A stretch of DNA of 64,000 nt from positions 8,998,973 to 9,062,972 of the forward strand of contig OZ037770.1 of NCBI GenBank assembly GCA_964035545.1. Direction: 5' to 3'. The notes beneath the pieces were generated by a model that was given only the letters and a program-made list of their open reading frames with translations, searched no databases and was not told the DNA's origin. Position numbers and translations under genes: made by a program. Source of the stretch: Bugula neritina. Lineage: Eukaryota > Bryozoa > Gymnolaemata > Cheilostomatida > Bugulidae. Position 1 is the stretch's first letter. Every line of letters begins with the position of its first letter. Below, piece by piece: positions 47,701-60,200 of this stretch.

Positions 47701-48652
47701 TCTTCACTATTTTCTTTGTTTTAAACTAAAACATTATTTTTGTTCTGGTAGGAGTGCTACTTGTTCTGTAGACATTCAATGCTTAGTGAGCCAGCACCAG
47801 CCACTACTTGAAAGTTATAAATTATATTGCAAATTTTTCTAAATTTGTCCCAGTCCAGCTAGATAATAAATAAAAATTATAAAAGAAAAATAGTCAATAA
47901 AGAACAAACGGTTTCTTGAAGCTAGACTGTATGTTATAACTAAATAATAAATTTTCTTATAACTACATGAGTGAAAGTTTTGTGCCTCTACATATGATTG
48001 CAATTTTTAGCAAATCCAAATGGCTACACTACAAACATGATCATTTATGCATCTGGCTGTACTCGAAAAGTGGACCCTTTAAATAATGCTTATGAGATTA
48101 GGCAATTGCCACAGCAACTTTTCATAGTAAGTTTAGCATTTTGACCACATGAAACTCACATAATTAGCCTTCGGCATATGAAAGTCAAACTCTTGTACTT
48201 ATAACTGGCTAGCAACTTAAAAACACATAATTTTCGACCATGTAATATGAATCTTTTTTAAAAAGTGCAATGCTTTGTACTAACTGGCTAACAACTTATA
48301 AGTTATAGACTTACAAGTCTTGACCATGTCATATGAAAAACATGTTTAAAAAAATGCAATGCTCAGACTACAATAATGTATTTTAACAATACGGATGATA
48401 GGCCACGCAAAACAGTTATTTAATTTAATATTTTTGTAAATAATAAGAAATATTTTACTTTTTTTGTAAATTTATAACTTCAGATAGAAGGATTAAATCA
48501 TTCACAAATATTAAGTATCACATTCAATGCAATGTACCTGTCAGAGAATCATTCTTGGCAGATATGCAAAGGTTACTTTCAAGGTCATTATACAGTTGAC
48601 CGGGTTCAGTACTGCTCAAAGTTTTCTTGTTTCCTGATTTGTTGTTCTCCAT
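35703..48652 (-). CDS. SLC16-like monocarboxylate transporter, MCT copy C (11 coding exons)
   Basis: Coding exons in transcription order: 48652-48538, 43255-43046, 42477-42332, 41617-41461, 40483-40324, 39815-39626, 39255-39054, 38598-38434, 36880-36704, 36401-36313, 35732-35703. They total 1641 bases, 546 residues, with the splice phases of copies B and D. The helix 1 motif [13 protein letters not shown] at helix 4/5 and the GVGRLVSG Arg are kept. It shares with copy D the loop [13 protein letters not shown] and the [20 protein letters not shown] segment, where copy B differs, but its exon 9 (SKMMSQVDEKKNQW) differs from both. Exon 10 is 6 bases shorter. Insertions: TIR/RING element in intron 1 and a MITE, a gypsy fossil and a CA repeat in intron 8. 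A duplicated donor follows exon 8. It probably encodes a functional transporter; the substrate is unknown. Confidence 0.88.
36058..36255 (+). repeat. tRNA-derived SINE in intron 10 of copy C
   Basis: Orthologous to the SINE at 2620-2815 (TGTGGTCTAGGGGTTAGAGC box A, GGGTTCAAAC box B, tail CATCAGGGTTTCTCAC). It diverges more from copy B than copy D does, so its intron has a separate history. Confidence 0.72.
37215..37393. mobile_element. MITE (GTGCAGTAATGGAGAAATTG family) in intron 8 of copy C
   Basis: Left end AGCAATAGCGGAGAAATTG, right end the inverse of GGTAGGTGCAATAACAAG, with the same interior as 34312-34494. Intron 8 of copy D lacks it. Confidence 0.65.
38010..38325 (+). pseudogene. Fragment of a third gypsy-type reverse transcriptase
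   Basis: Plus-strand reading, with stops, shows HQDDISIFGSNMQKHDR (the Asp-Asp motif), LENVLKNLTADGLQLH, SLKFLGHMFDKQGIKPGPE and a broken LGLSYYNQK-like block: palm and thumb of a Ty3/gypsy reverse transcriptase. It matches neither gypsy-1 nor gypsy-2 closely. It sits in intron 8 of copy C and is absent from copies B and D. Confidence 0.75.
38332..38390. repeat. (CA)n-rich microsatellite
   Basis: Imperfect ACAC/GCACAC repeats directly after the gypsy fossil and just before exon 8 of copy C. Confidence 0.9.
38400..38440 (-). promoter_or_regulatory. Duplicated splice donor after exon 8 of copy C
   Basis: The sequence ATGATAGGAGGTAAGAA occurs twice, 29 bases apart, giving donors at 38434/38433 (in-frame splice) and 38405/38404. 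Use of the distal donor would add KNSV and a stop, ending the protein before helix 12. Copy D has the same duplication; copy B does not. Confidence 0.6.
43945..44393. mobile_element. MITE with AAGTTGCGTTTATACCT ends
   Basis: A perfect 17-bp terminal inverted repeat, AAGTTGCGTTTATACCT, at 43945-43961 and inverted at 44377-44393. The interior is about 415 bp and non-coding. No certain target duplication (flanks TTAAGGTC and CAGTCTCA). It lies within the RING-carrying element. Confidence 0.8.
44720..45611 (-). pseudogene. RING-H2 finger protein with 29-residue tandem repeats, broken
   Basis: Minus-strand frame from ATG 45611 (MYSSPFSTFD...) to the stop at 44720-44722. The N-terminal half is six tandem units of about 29 residues (consensus-like EMSNDELHNAVE ... 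GYA). The C-terminus is a RING-H2 core: LCLDVIDKAVATLCKHTFHE, then ECIKEW and RCPLCRQ (about 44740-44840). Metal ligands C, C-x-H, H-x2-C and C-x2-C are present, but the first Cys of the expected C-P-x-C is Ser. Stops (after several HNAVE units and after SVE) and at least one frameshift show that this copy is dead. An intact relative would be a candidate E3 ubiquitin ligase. No close named family was recognised for the repeats. Confidence 0.68.
44965..45440 (-). repeat. 87-bp tandem repeats within the RING pseudogene
   Basis: CAGCAT anchors at 45001, 45088, 45175, 45267 and 45353 give spacings of 87, 87, 92 and 86 bases, with a further unit beginning near 45440. The usual period is a multiple of three, so the repeat arose in a coding context; the 92 and 86 spacings are later indels that break the frame. 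Confidence 0.75.
45900..46430. other. AT-rich extra sequence in intron 1 of copy C
   Basis: Not found at the matching place in copies B or D. Contains TATATA runs (about 45930-45975). No gene or transposon end recognised. Confidence 0.45.
48194..48363. repeat. Local tandem duplication (about 85 bp) in copy C intron 1
   Basis: Two adjacent units, each with TGTACT...AACTGGCTA, a GACCATGT block and AAAAAGTGCAATGCT or AAAAATGCAATGCT. Copies B and D have one unit. Confidence 0.65.
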
Positions 48653-49275
48653 CTTGTCTATCTACAAGATATGATCATTTAGTTGGGAATTTACATGTTT
48701 ATTTGTTTGTATTTTTATTTGTTTTGTAATTTTCTAGTTTTTTTAAAAGAAAACATATGTTTTTAAACTTGATGATTAGCCAAACGACAGAATTTTTCAG
48801 CCAGTTAAAAAATTTTGCATTGTATTGTACTTCATTGAGTTCACACCAGCCAATCAGAAATTAGGTCAAATTTTATGAAAATTTTAAAATTATAAGCAAT
48901 TTTGAGTGCTGATTATAAACATGTGAAAGAAAAATGACTCAGAAAAAGTCCTGTAACACAATTATACAGAATGTACCTGTATAATAATCAATTTTCTGAT
49001 GAGCTATTGTGCTAACAATATGGCTATCAGAAAAAAATTAGAACAGTTTGCTGAGCTGCAATATTTTTAGATCGCAAAACATAATTTACAATTTTATGTG
49101 GAATATAATATTTCCAAAAATATTAAATAATATAATCATGAGCAGCGGTGTAACTGCAACTTGTGCTTTTTGACTAGTACTTTAACCCAAAAAATATACA
49201 GAAAAAATAGCAAAGTCTAACAATATGTTATAATTAGTTGAAATGATTTTTTAATATTTCTTCTGTTATACTCAC

Positions 49276-49349
49276 CAGATCTGTATTGTGTTGTCAGCCC
49301 TTTGATGACATATGGCACCCTGCACAAGTTTGACCAGGTTTTATGTCAC
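49276..49349 (-). promoter_or_regulatory. Leader exon and TATA-like box of MCT copy C
   Basis: Leader exon with CTGACAACACAATACAGATC ending in a donor at 49276/49275 (CTG|gtgag). About 70 bases upstream the minus strand reads GTGACATAAAACC (49337-49349), where copies B and D have TATATAA, so the TATA box is weaker here. The acceptor for the coding first exon is at 48662. Confidence 0.45.
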
Positions 49350-49639
49350 AGCTCTGACCAGTAACAATAAAGCATTTTATTACATTAGTTGTGGAAACAA
49401 ACTTATTATCAGCATTGAATGAAAGTGCTGAGTGGAATCAGTTCAGGAAAGCAATGCATCTCTTGCAATCAATCTGATGACTGTTTTACGAATCAGACCT
49501 TGATTTGGTTGCCACTCTTTACACGAGTTTGTCCTTATAGCTGTCACTTTCCAAAAACTAAAATTTTCCATTTCTTGTTTCTCACAGCAAAACTTTTTAA
49601 ATCTGGGTCTAGACTTTCCTTGATTTCTTTTTTTTCTTC

Positions 49640-49985
49640 TGTTAACTAGGAGCTAAGCATTTTTCTTGGTAATTGGTCATGTTCCATTCTGTGCACATGG
49701 CTTAACCATCTCAGGTTATTTTCTATAAAAATGTCAGCCATGCTTCGCCAGTTAGTATTTCATCATCATGGTATACCATTTTACAGCCATCATCATGTGT
49801 CTCAATTAAATTCTCATCATGAAAGTGGTTAGCTTTTTCACCTGTGTCCTGTATACTATTGTCCGTGCTCTATAACAGACATTACATTCAACTCTTACGG
49901 AGACATGTCTTTGCTTTACGTAGTCTTTGCTAGAGCTTTCCGTAAGCCGCACTTGCCTTACTCACTTACCTGCTACTTGCCTAAA
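49640..49985 (-). repeat. LINE pol fossil upstream of copy C
   Basis: Closely similar to 590-900 (same AAAGTGGTTAGC, TTACGTAGTCTTTGCT and GAAGCAGAATG landmarks), and on the minus strand the same degraded LINE C-terminal protein. Part of the tandem unit. Confidence 0.6.
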
Positions 49986-51276
49986 GCTACTAGGCTCAGC
50001 AGATGAAGCAGAATGTAACAGAAAATTACAAATAGCAATAATATAATGATAGTAAACCTTAAATTACATATATATAAATAAATTTATCAATTTGTGATAA
50101 TCTTTAGTAGTAAGAAAACCCTTACAAACAGAAAAGGTATTACAATAATTATAGTAGTGTTTTTATAGTCATAAATTGATCACATGAAAATAAGGTTGCA
50201 ACTATTATTATATATCTGAGCTGCTGCTCACTAGTCCATGAGTCTATACAGCTTCACTCACTTTTTATTCAGAATTATTCTTCTGCATTTAGTAATTTCA
50301 AATTTAAGTTGGATTTTATGACCACAGGATTATCCTGAACTTAATTTTAGCCTTTTTAGCAGCTACACTGCTCTATATTTTGCATACGCAGCAATAACTT
50401 ATAAAGAGAGGGCAACTTCTTGTTTCAAAAAACCATGAACCTTTCATATAGAGCAAATAGGCAGTCAAATTAATAAAGGTTATAGTAATAGATGAGCTTT
50501 CAGTTTACAATTTTTTTGTTTGTTTAGAGTTTGTAGTATATAGGCAAGTTGTAAAACAAAAAATAGATTAAGGTGAAGTGACATTCTTCTGTGGGTAAAA
50601 CCAAGTTACAATTATGCATACTATAGTGATGCGACACAATTGTTTTTCTTAGTAAAATAAGTTGAATATAAAGATCAGTGGTGGAACACTGTTTGGTAAA
50701 TTTTATACAAAACATTTTTTTCATATAGAGCCAAGTAAAATAAAAATACAAACTTATAGCATGCAATAAATTGATTGAACAGAAACAAAAACACATAGAC
50801 CTGTGTTTCCCATGTTTTAGCAGTTGAATATGGATATTTTGGCTTTATTGTAGAAAATAAACTTAATTTATAATATATGTGCATGTTTTTTGTAAAAATG
50901 AAAATATTTTTTGGCTATACAGCATGATGTTGAATGCATGAAAGTAAAAGTTCAAATTCAAAATGACATTGCCTGATTAATTTTGCTTTTGGATTGCCTA
51001 ACGATAAACTGCAAAATATAATAAAATTCTATTACAGGTTAACATTGCATTAGCATGCATGCATTAACATGCATAGCTATTTACTTGAATTTGTTTTTTG
51101 TTTACATAAAATTTTATTTAGTTTCACAACAGTTTGACATCTACAAGAATTTCACTAAAATTACACTAAAAATACTTTAATTTGTCAAATGTATTTGAGT
51201 ATTCATTGGAGACTTGTCTTACAAGTAGAAAGTAACAGTATCTGGTAGAGGACTGTCAAAACATACACATCTTGTT

Positions 51277-54200
51277 CTACTCAACATTTTCAGTCACTTC
51301 CTCATTCTACAAAAAGAGTAAAGCATTTAGACTGGTTTGTCAATAGATTTATTAGCTCAAGGTCTAAAAAAATTTATTATTGGCCAATGAATTTGCTGTT
51401 AAAAGTATCAGTAACCGGTTTTATAATTTCGTATGTTTTTTTATTCCAAATTGAGAATAAAACCAAATTACTATAGATTTCTCAAAGCTTTGCTTTTACA
51501 AATCGTATTGCAGATTATAAACTTTCTTTATGCTTAAGGCAGTAGGAAATCCAACAAATACAAAAATAAGTTATAATTATCGCCAACTAAAATATTTAAT
51601 TCCTTCTTTGTAGTCAACACAGTCAATAGGGAGCAGTTGTGGTCTAGGGATTATAACGCTTGTCTAGTAAACATAAGTTTATGGGTTCAAACCCAACCAA
51701 GGCCATTGGTGATGTTAGGGAGAGCATACAGACAGACATAATTACTATGGTGCTCCATCTGACTAATTGTCCTTAGCACAATTTTACAAAAGCATTTTCT
51801 ATCAGGGTTTCTCACTTGGGTGAGGTTTTTACAGTCAACTCATTGTATGACTAGACAGTTCTCATTACAATCCAATTACCTCATTTTGTTTCAGTTCTTC
51901 AAATAAATCTTGTTTAGTGGGCAGTCCAATAGTTTCACTTCCGTTCGTAGGAGTAAAGGCTATTGTACTTATATCTGTAAAGTAAATCAAAATTAATACT
52001 CAATACCTTTGCTCGTGCTGCTTTTAAAGAGTATATTTAACCAAAAACACTTTTTATTAATAATAAGAATGGATAGATGTAGACTAAGAAACTCATACAC
52101 AGTTAGTTTAAGGTCATACTTTTCATTTTCTGGCTCTTTGCCAGGTGCTTTATGTTCTATATGAACAATGTTCCACTGATAGCTCGAACAGGTTGAATGT
52201 CACAGGAACAAAAAAAATATGAAAAGATAAAGAAACTTATGTTCTCCAATATACTTTTTTATTTTTTTCAAAAGCCAATTCATGTTTAAGTTATAGCTTG
52301 TTGAAAAACATAGTCCCCCTTCCACATTCTTTTCAATTTATACGCTCCTGACTTGTTATTGTGTCTCAATACCCCTTGTATTTGAGTGCTTGTTAGTCTC
52401 GCTTCACTAACTTTGCCTATACTTCACAAGTGCCAGTGCTGCTGGCTCAAAAGCTAAATGTTATAAACTGTCAGCTAAAACCCAATCTTGTATTCCTAGG
52501 TTGGTTGGCCTAAATAAAACAATAGTCAAATCATGATTTCATGTTTTAAAAATTTACTCTATTCTAACCTGCTGCCTAGCTAGTTCTATTTTTGATGTAT
52601 AATTACAAAATTTGTGATACATTTTTTTGGCAACCATGTGATTTATAAAATGCAGTAATGGTACTTATAATATTATATTATTATCATTATAATATATTAT
52701 ATAGTATTATGTGTGTTTTTATTATACTGCATAATATCTATTTTATTATTGTTGTTGTGCAAACAAGTGCAATTAACCTAGTTTTCAAAATGTACCTCTA
52801 AATTATCAGAATATCAGTTTAGATATTTTCATGCTTTGTAAGGTAAACCTAAAAAAAGAGGCTGTATTCCCAAAGTAAAGGGTGTTGAACTATGAACTAT
52901 ATTAGATTAGCCACTCTGCTACCAAGTGCATCAGTATAATATTATATGAATAGCTCTGATGCTTTGTCTCCGGTGGCTGGCTGCGATATGATAACTTGGC
53001 CAACTTCCAAGAGTTTAAAATTGGCGCAATTATTCAAGAGGTTACATACTGCACAGAGCTAGCAGTGATAGTAACCTTGCTATTGGCAGTATTTATTACA
53101 GCTGCCAGCATATAAGCTGCATTGTAGAATGTGTTTGGGTAGGCTACAAAAACCAAATTTTGCTCCATAATATATAATAAACACAGTGCAGCAACATAAT
53201 TTTTAGTTTCAAACTACATTGCCACCCTTACATGAGCTGTGGGCTTCATAAAGATTCATATGATTAGAGGTTTATGCTATAGGCTAGCTATGATGAAAAT
53301 AACACACCATTGTCAAAGTTAACTTCAAGTATGTTGTTTTCCAGAAACTCAGTAATGTCCATTTATCTCTCGCATACAAATACTTATGTAATAGCATACA
53401 GTTTAAGTTTTATTTTAGAGCACATCTGCAAACTCTACAATAAGAGCTTGCTTTACCAGACCTGTTTTTGTAGCTAGTAATACGCAAGCTACTTATTTTT
53501 AAACTTTTGGGTTATTTGTTCAAAACCATTAGCTTTGCTAGTAACCCGAGACTATTGCAACAGTTGACTGCTATCAACATGAATTGACAGCCTAATAATT
53601 ATAGCCCTTTTGCGCGCGAAATATTTATGTAATGATAGTTACTCATATAGTGAGCGTTTTAGTAACGATGACTGCGTGGTCCAGAGGTTAGAGGCGTCAG
53701 CGAGGAGTTAGTTGGTTATGGTTCAACCCTGTTTTGTCACAATTTTTTTGTCAACTTATGCAAATCCTACGCATGTATAATAAATATGGCTATAATTGTA
53801 AAGTTTTTTTTAACTTTTGTTCAACAGTAAGACAACATAGATGCATAATAATTAGATACTGAACACTGGACTAAACCTTAAATTGATCTTATAGAATACA
53901 ATGTACTTAAAATAATCATATGTGAATTAGAAAAACTGAAAGTACACCTGCTGCTCTATAGACAGACCTTTACTGACAAGACTGCAAAGTGAAGTGATTT
54001 GACTGAAATTAACCCTGCCAAACAAACAAAGAATTATGTTGTGCTGAGGCATTTTCAATATATTATTGTAACATAGTGAGATGATTCAGCTAAGTGCTAA
54101 TGTAAAACAGGGAACATTATATTGGCAGAAATCCAATAGATTGCCAATTTGTGCGAGAGGGTACTATATGTTATTGTGATAGCGCAGAGCGGCAAACGTA

Positions 54201-57200
54201 CTAGGAATGTTATAATTAGTCACAGGAGCGTAGCTAGAACCACCATATGAAGAATTTAGAAAATTGCAGTGAAACTTGCAAAATGGTGTATGTTTTTACC
54301 AAATTGTGAAGAGCATAAACAGAATTTCAAAAAACAAAGAAAGTATATTAGAGAAAACATATCAAGGAATGTCAAGTTTAACTTTTAGACTTTATAAAAT
54401 GAATCCCCTGTGCTACAGCAGTGGAACATGGAGGGTGTAAAATTTTACTTATTATGCAACAACTTTTTCAGAAAATTTTTTATTGAAAAATTAAAAAGTA
54501 TATGAAAGAGGAATGCAAGAGCTATCTTTTCATGTAAAATTTGTTAATGTGAGACAAAAACTGTTCGAGCTATCCCCTGGAAACCGTTTATATATAACAT
54601 AAAGCAGTGCCTGAATCTTGAAAGTAATGACCTTAAACCAACTGTGTATATTTTTAGCAGTGAATTGTTTATTTCAGATGGTATAAGAACATTGCCATTT
54701 GCCTTAGAATAAACTCCAATACAACATTCAGCAGGAAAATTCCATAATCCCATTATCTGGTTTTAACTATCACTATTAATTAGACAGTTAAAAATATATA
54801 AAACTGCAAGCATACTTGAGGGTTGATATCCATCAGATGCTGTAAAGTTGTGAGGACTCCACTGGTTTCTACTTCCACCAACCTGAGATTTTATCTTTGG
54901 TAAGAAGAAAATTATAGCTACCCCGATAATTGGAGGGGCTCCAGCAAAATAGAAAGCGTAGTCATAGTTAGAGGTTTGGTCGTATATCCAGCCTATGAAT
55001 GAGAGTAAGAATTGTGAAAAGCCACACAGTTAAATTAGCTGATAATGCAGAATTAAAGGATAGATGAACGTTATACAGGATGTAGACGTGTAGACCAATT
55101 TCTTACCTCCTATCATATTTAAACTAAATTCTTACCTCCTATCATAGGCCCTGTCATGATAGGTATTGAAATCACAGCAAACAGAAAGCCCATAGCCTGA
55201 GATGCATTCTGTGCTCCGACAAGATCAAAGACTATTGGTCCAAGTAGACAAATGAAGCAGCCATCCATCATTCCAAGAACAATGCATACACCGATAAGAC
55301 CTGAAATGTTTGAAAAGTAAGCTAGAAGTATAATTATGTTTCTAGTACTAAATACCAGGTGCAGATATTAATGATACTATGGGATGTAATTTCTGGTAAA
55401 CTACTAAAATAAAGTTCTGTACTTATTACCCCACATTCCACATTTTGCAGGAAATGCAATAGAATTGACTAAAATAATATATTATGCCTATATGAGTAGT
55501 GAATTTGCAACTTAGGTAAACTTATATTCTTGTGCTTGTATTTTATAAGGACATAAAACACTTTGTACTGTTAATAAATTTTATATTTAAAGCTTTACCT
55601 AATTTATCAATCTGTCAACTAGTTTTTTATAGGCAATAAATTTCAAGTTCCCATGCAGGCTAAATTAGTACTCAACTTATACAATTATACACATTTCGGT
55701 GTTTGTTAGTTTCAGTATATCAGGAACTCTCACCTTCAAATACAGGTATGAGTGGAATAGTTATTGTAGCAGCACCAAAGAGCACTATAGCCACCTGCTG
55801 AAAGCGTACCCTGTTGACACATGCCATGTCACCTAGCTTGCCACTCACCAACCTGCCCACACCTGACACACCCCCTATTGTCATTATCAGTATCTCTCCA
55901 TTTTTTTCAGGAAATTTTTGCCGAACATAATTATTCTAAAATCAAAAACGCTTACAGGCTAATTATGCAACAGGTGACCGAATAATGAAATGCCACTAGA
56001 CTACCACTATGTTTACGAGATATTACATGCTTATAGTTGTAGTATTTTTCCTGCAGTAATCAGAACAAGATATGAAAACAAAAGTAGCCAGAGCTTTAGC
56101 ACACAGTTAATATCTTATCTGTAAGTAAAAAAAATGTTTGAAACAGCAAACCACCCTGTTACTCAAACCTGCATGTCTAGTTTCACGATTTCTGTTTTAA
56201 AGTCAATAATTTGGACAAAAATTGTCTCCTTGGCTTTTAATGTAGGAAATACTCACAATGTGTACAAGAGGTACGAAGTATCCAAAAAGAGCGAATGTTA
56301 GCCCAACAACCCAGATCACATATCCTCTGTTCTTCCAGATATCAACATTGAGATAACGCTTTACTAATGCCCAAAGTTTTGTTACTTTTTTAACAGTTTT
56401 ATCTTTGGCATGTTTTGTAGTTTCTGTTGTGAAAGACATCTGGGAACTAAATATTAAACATAGAAAACAAAATTAGTTATTTTTACACAAGCAACAAAAA
56501 AAGCTACTAAAAATATACATACGGCCAGTTTTTGTTTATTGTCGTTTGATAGTTCCCAAATTCCCCTTGGATTTCATTATGTCAACATTATTAGAAGTCC
56601 AGACACAAATTATTTAGCAAAAAGAAAATAATCGCAGTATTTATCTCAATAACCATTGAATTATAGCCTGTTAGTGCTGGTTCATATAGACTGTGTTAAG
56701 ATCCGATATTAATTAGCGTGCTTACAAAATATCATTTACACCTATATAGGTAAGTTTAATGAAAACTTGCCAAGTAGCAAAATCTAGGCACCATTTTAAT
56801 AATAACCACAATAACAACAACATAATTGTGATAATTTATTCAATAATTGCCATAGCCTTCTTTTATAAAACTTTTTCCATCATATACCACCTTATTTACA
56901 CTTATATATTATAATTGTTGTATTTTTATTCTTACCATCGATCAGACTTTTCCATTTTGGAGTTATCATCTCGCTTAATAAGAGGTTTGAATACAAGTCC
57001 ACAGAGGATCATTGTAGCTACCAGCCCACTTTCTATCTGCAGAGTAAAGGCTAGACCTTTGTTTTCCAGCAGATACTTCATCAGGAATGGCAAAACTACA
57101 ATATAATGTATATTTTATATATTAACATAGAGTAAACAATTCCCTTGTTTGTATAATAATATGAGGGCTATTAGTATAGCATGTATTCTACTAAAAATAA

Positions 57201-60200
57201 TAAAATTACAAAATAGCATAAAATACAGTCAACGATTAGTTAACGATTATGTGGCAACAGTCAGCTCTCAAACATATACAGTTTACCGAGTTTTCAAAAT
57301 TAGATTAATAAATTTAGCTTTCCTGGGTCGATATTATAACTGTTACACATTTTACCTTGTTTTTTAAACTGCTGTGCATTGCTACATTTTGAGATAAGTA
57401 GGTTTTGCACCAGTTTTACAAATTTATATTATTTTTGATGCCTACACACACACTAACCCTTAGCAATTTGCTAGTTACTTGTGTAACACAAAATTAACAA
57501 GGTATGATATTATGTGACAAAGCACGTTGCTTATGTAACTATAAATGGAATTTTAAATTTCATAATTCATATCATGATAACTAGCTAGATGTTTCCTTTT
57601 TGGAGTTTTTCTAGTTTACACTTTTCCACCTGAAGTTTTAGTGTCTTTGAAAACATCTTAAATAACTTTTAATTTGATTTTAATTTCAGATACAACCAAA
57701 TCTAAAACTCAAGAAAGTCAAAGAATTTAACCCACTTGTCTCAAAATTCTACTTTGTAAATTGACTGTTTTCTGTTTCTGTTTTCTTTATTTCCATCAAA
57801 AAAAAACAAAAGGACAAAAAAATACAAATATACAACAGTAACACAAAAAGAGCTAAATTCAATTTATATTTAATATTAATCGAAGTCAAGATGGGGGCCC
57901 ATGTGCTCAGTAGCATAGCTATTCAAGGAGCGGGGCCCAAGTGGCAGTTGAAAAAATTGGTTGTTTGTTGCCATTTTTCTAAGTAATTCAACTCAATTTG
58001 CAACAGAATATAACAGATTTGCTTTAGTAGTGAAGGATGTGAAGCTTTTGGACTGGTGCCAAGTCCTGGGGATTTTCCTATCACAGCTGTTTCTTGTTAT
58101 GTTGAAGTTATTAATGAGTGCATATCTTAAAGCACACTTCAATCAGACTGCTTAGCATTTAATTATAATAATACTTGAAGTTTCTATTATATATGGAATC
58201 AGCTAAAGCATATAAGTTGTGAGGTTACCTATTGTAAATATAGCACTTCCTGTAGTAACTATTCCATTTACCAAAGACATTCTTTTCTTGAAGTAATGTC
58301 CTAATATAACAAGACTTCCTGAATATATGAATGAAGATCCAGTTCCAAACATTACACCATACGTCAGATACAGTACACTCAGACTCTGAAAGTAGCAAAG
58401 ATAAATAGGGTTATAATTTGGTAACTCTATAACTATTGTTAAATTTTTAAGTTGCTTTAGTTTTTTAAAAAGTGTACGTTGAAGTTTCTACTGTAAACAA
58501 AAATTTCTGCATTTTGAATTATATTCATTGAGATCAGATATACAATAATTGTATACAAAAGAGAAAGCTCAAATAAAATGCAACTTTACTACTTTAATGT
58601 TCTACTGATTCCAAATATAGAACAAATTAGTGATACTTCAGCTGCTTTTTGGTTTGCAATATAAATTGAGCTTAATTTCATATTTAGGATAAAATCAATG
58701 TTTAAAATGTTTAAAATATTTAGTTAAACAGACAAACAAAGAATTTTTTGATTTACTTTTAATAAATCATCTTCAGCGCGTAGAATACAGATTTTACTCC
58801 AACATAGATTTCAGCCATTTATAATACATTGGGCTCATACTTTAACAAAGGATGAAGAGAGTAGACCAGTAAAAGACAGGAGAGCTCCAGCTACTGCTAC
58901 TTTTCTGATCCCCAGTTGATCAGCTGCTATTGATGATATCATAGAAGTGAAGAATGTCATGAAGAGGGTGATGGAGGCAATCAGTGCTGTAACAAAATTT
59001 AAATAGATTATGCAATAACTGAATATATTTGTGAAAAAATTACATGTATTACTGAGATACAAAAAGATTTTTTTTGAATTGAGTGAGATTAATGTTTGAT
59101 TTAGGTTTTTTTTCTGTCATAGTAATCAATTAAACTTTGCCAAAAATGGTTGCATTATTCTTAAAATCACCTGAAAGTCAAAGACCAGCACACAAACTTT
59201 TGTTTTATTTACCAAAAACATGAAAATATGGAAGTATTGCATATGTATTGTACTGCTCAGTAGGATCAATGCTATTTTATGCTAATTACAAGGTCAAGGT
59301 TAGCTTCAGTTTAATTAAATTATCCGCTACCCTTATACAAACTGTTGCTGGCTCTTGTTTGTCTTACAACAAATAACTATCCATCATAGCTACAGTCATA
59401 ATACTACAGTAAGAACAAACAAGAGTAAAAACTATTAGGGTGTATAATGGAGTTGTTGCCCCTGTTCAATTTGGAAAATGTTTTAATCAAGTATAAATAG
59501 CAAATGAAAACAGACTTAGTATTAATATAGAGTTGTCTTCTCTCACTACATCTACAACTATGGAATAACAAGACACTACACTCACAGACTTTAGTTGTCA
59601 CATTCTCTTCAGTATCAGCTAGCTGACTCAGATGTGGCAGCAGAATTCCAAATGTATTCAGCATTCCAAATACAACTCCATTTACCCAGAAAGAAGCTAA
59701 ACACACTAGCCAACCTCGACCACCATCAGGGGGGACAAACTCCTCACAATTATTTGTTTCGTTCTGCTGTTTTTTGCCATTTTGATATTTTCTTTCTAGA
59801 AAACATAGCAAGATTTTTGTAAAAGGGAGTTTTAATAATTTTGGTTTCAATTTAAAACTCAGTGAGCTCTGAGCACAGTAAGACAACTATGTAAATATTT
59901 TTGTCACATTTTCTAGCACATATATTATTCTTACGTAGCTAAAAAAATTGAAGTTTACTAAATCTATTTTTAGCATAAAAATTACACACTCTTCTGAAAT
60001 AGAAATTTATAAGTATTTTATGCCTGCAGAATCCTAGTATTAAATAAAGCTAAACTCAAGAATAGTTATATGATGATATGAAAGTAGGAAAAAATAACAA
60101 AATATAAAAGCATGAACAAAATTGAACATTTAATTATCAAATACATTGATAATACAATTTTTTATTAATTTTTAATATTTTCTGGTCAACACAATATTAT

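Noticed and set aside
53664-53740. Functional tRNA gene
   Set aside because: Acceptor and T stems do not pair; only the promoter boxes are present.
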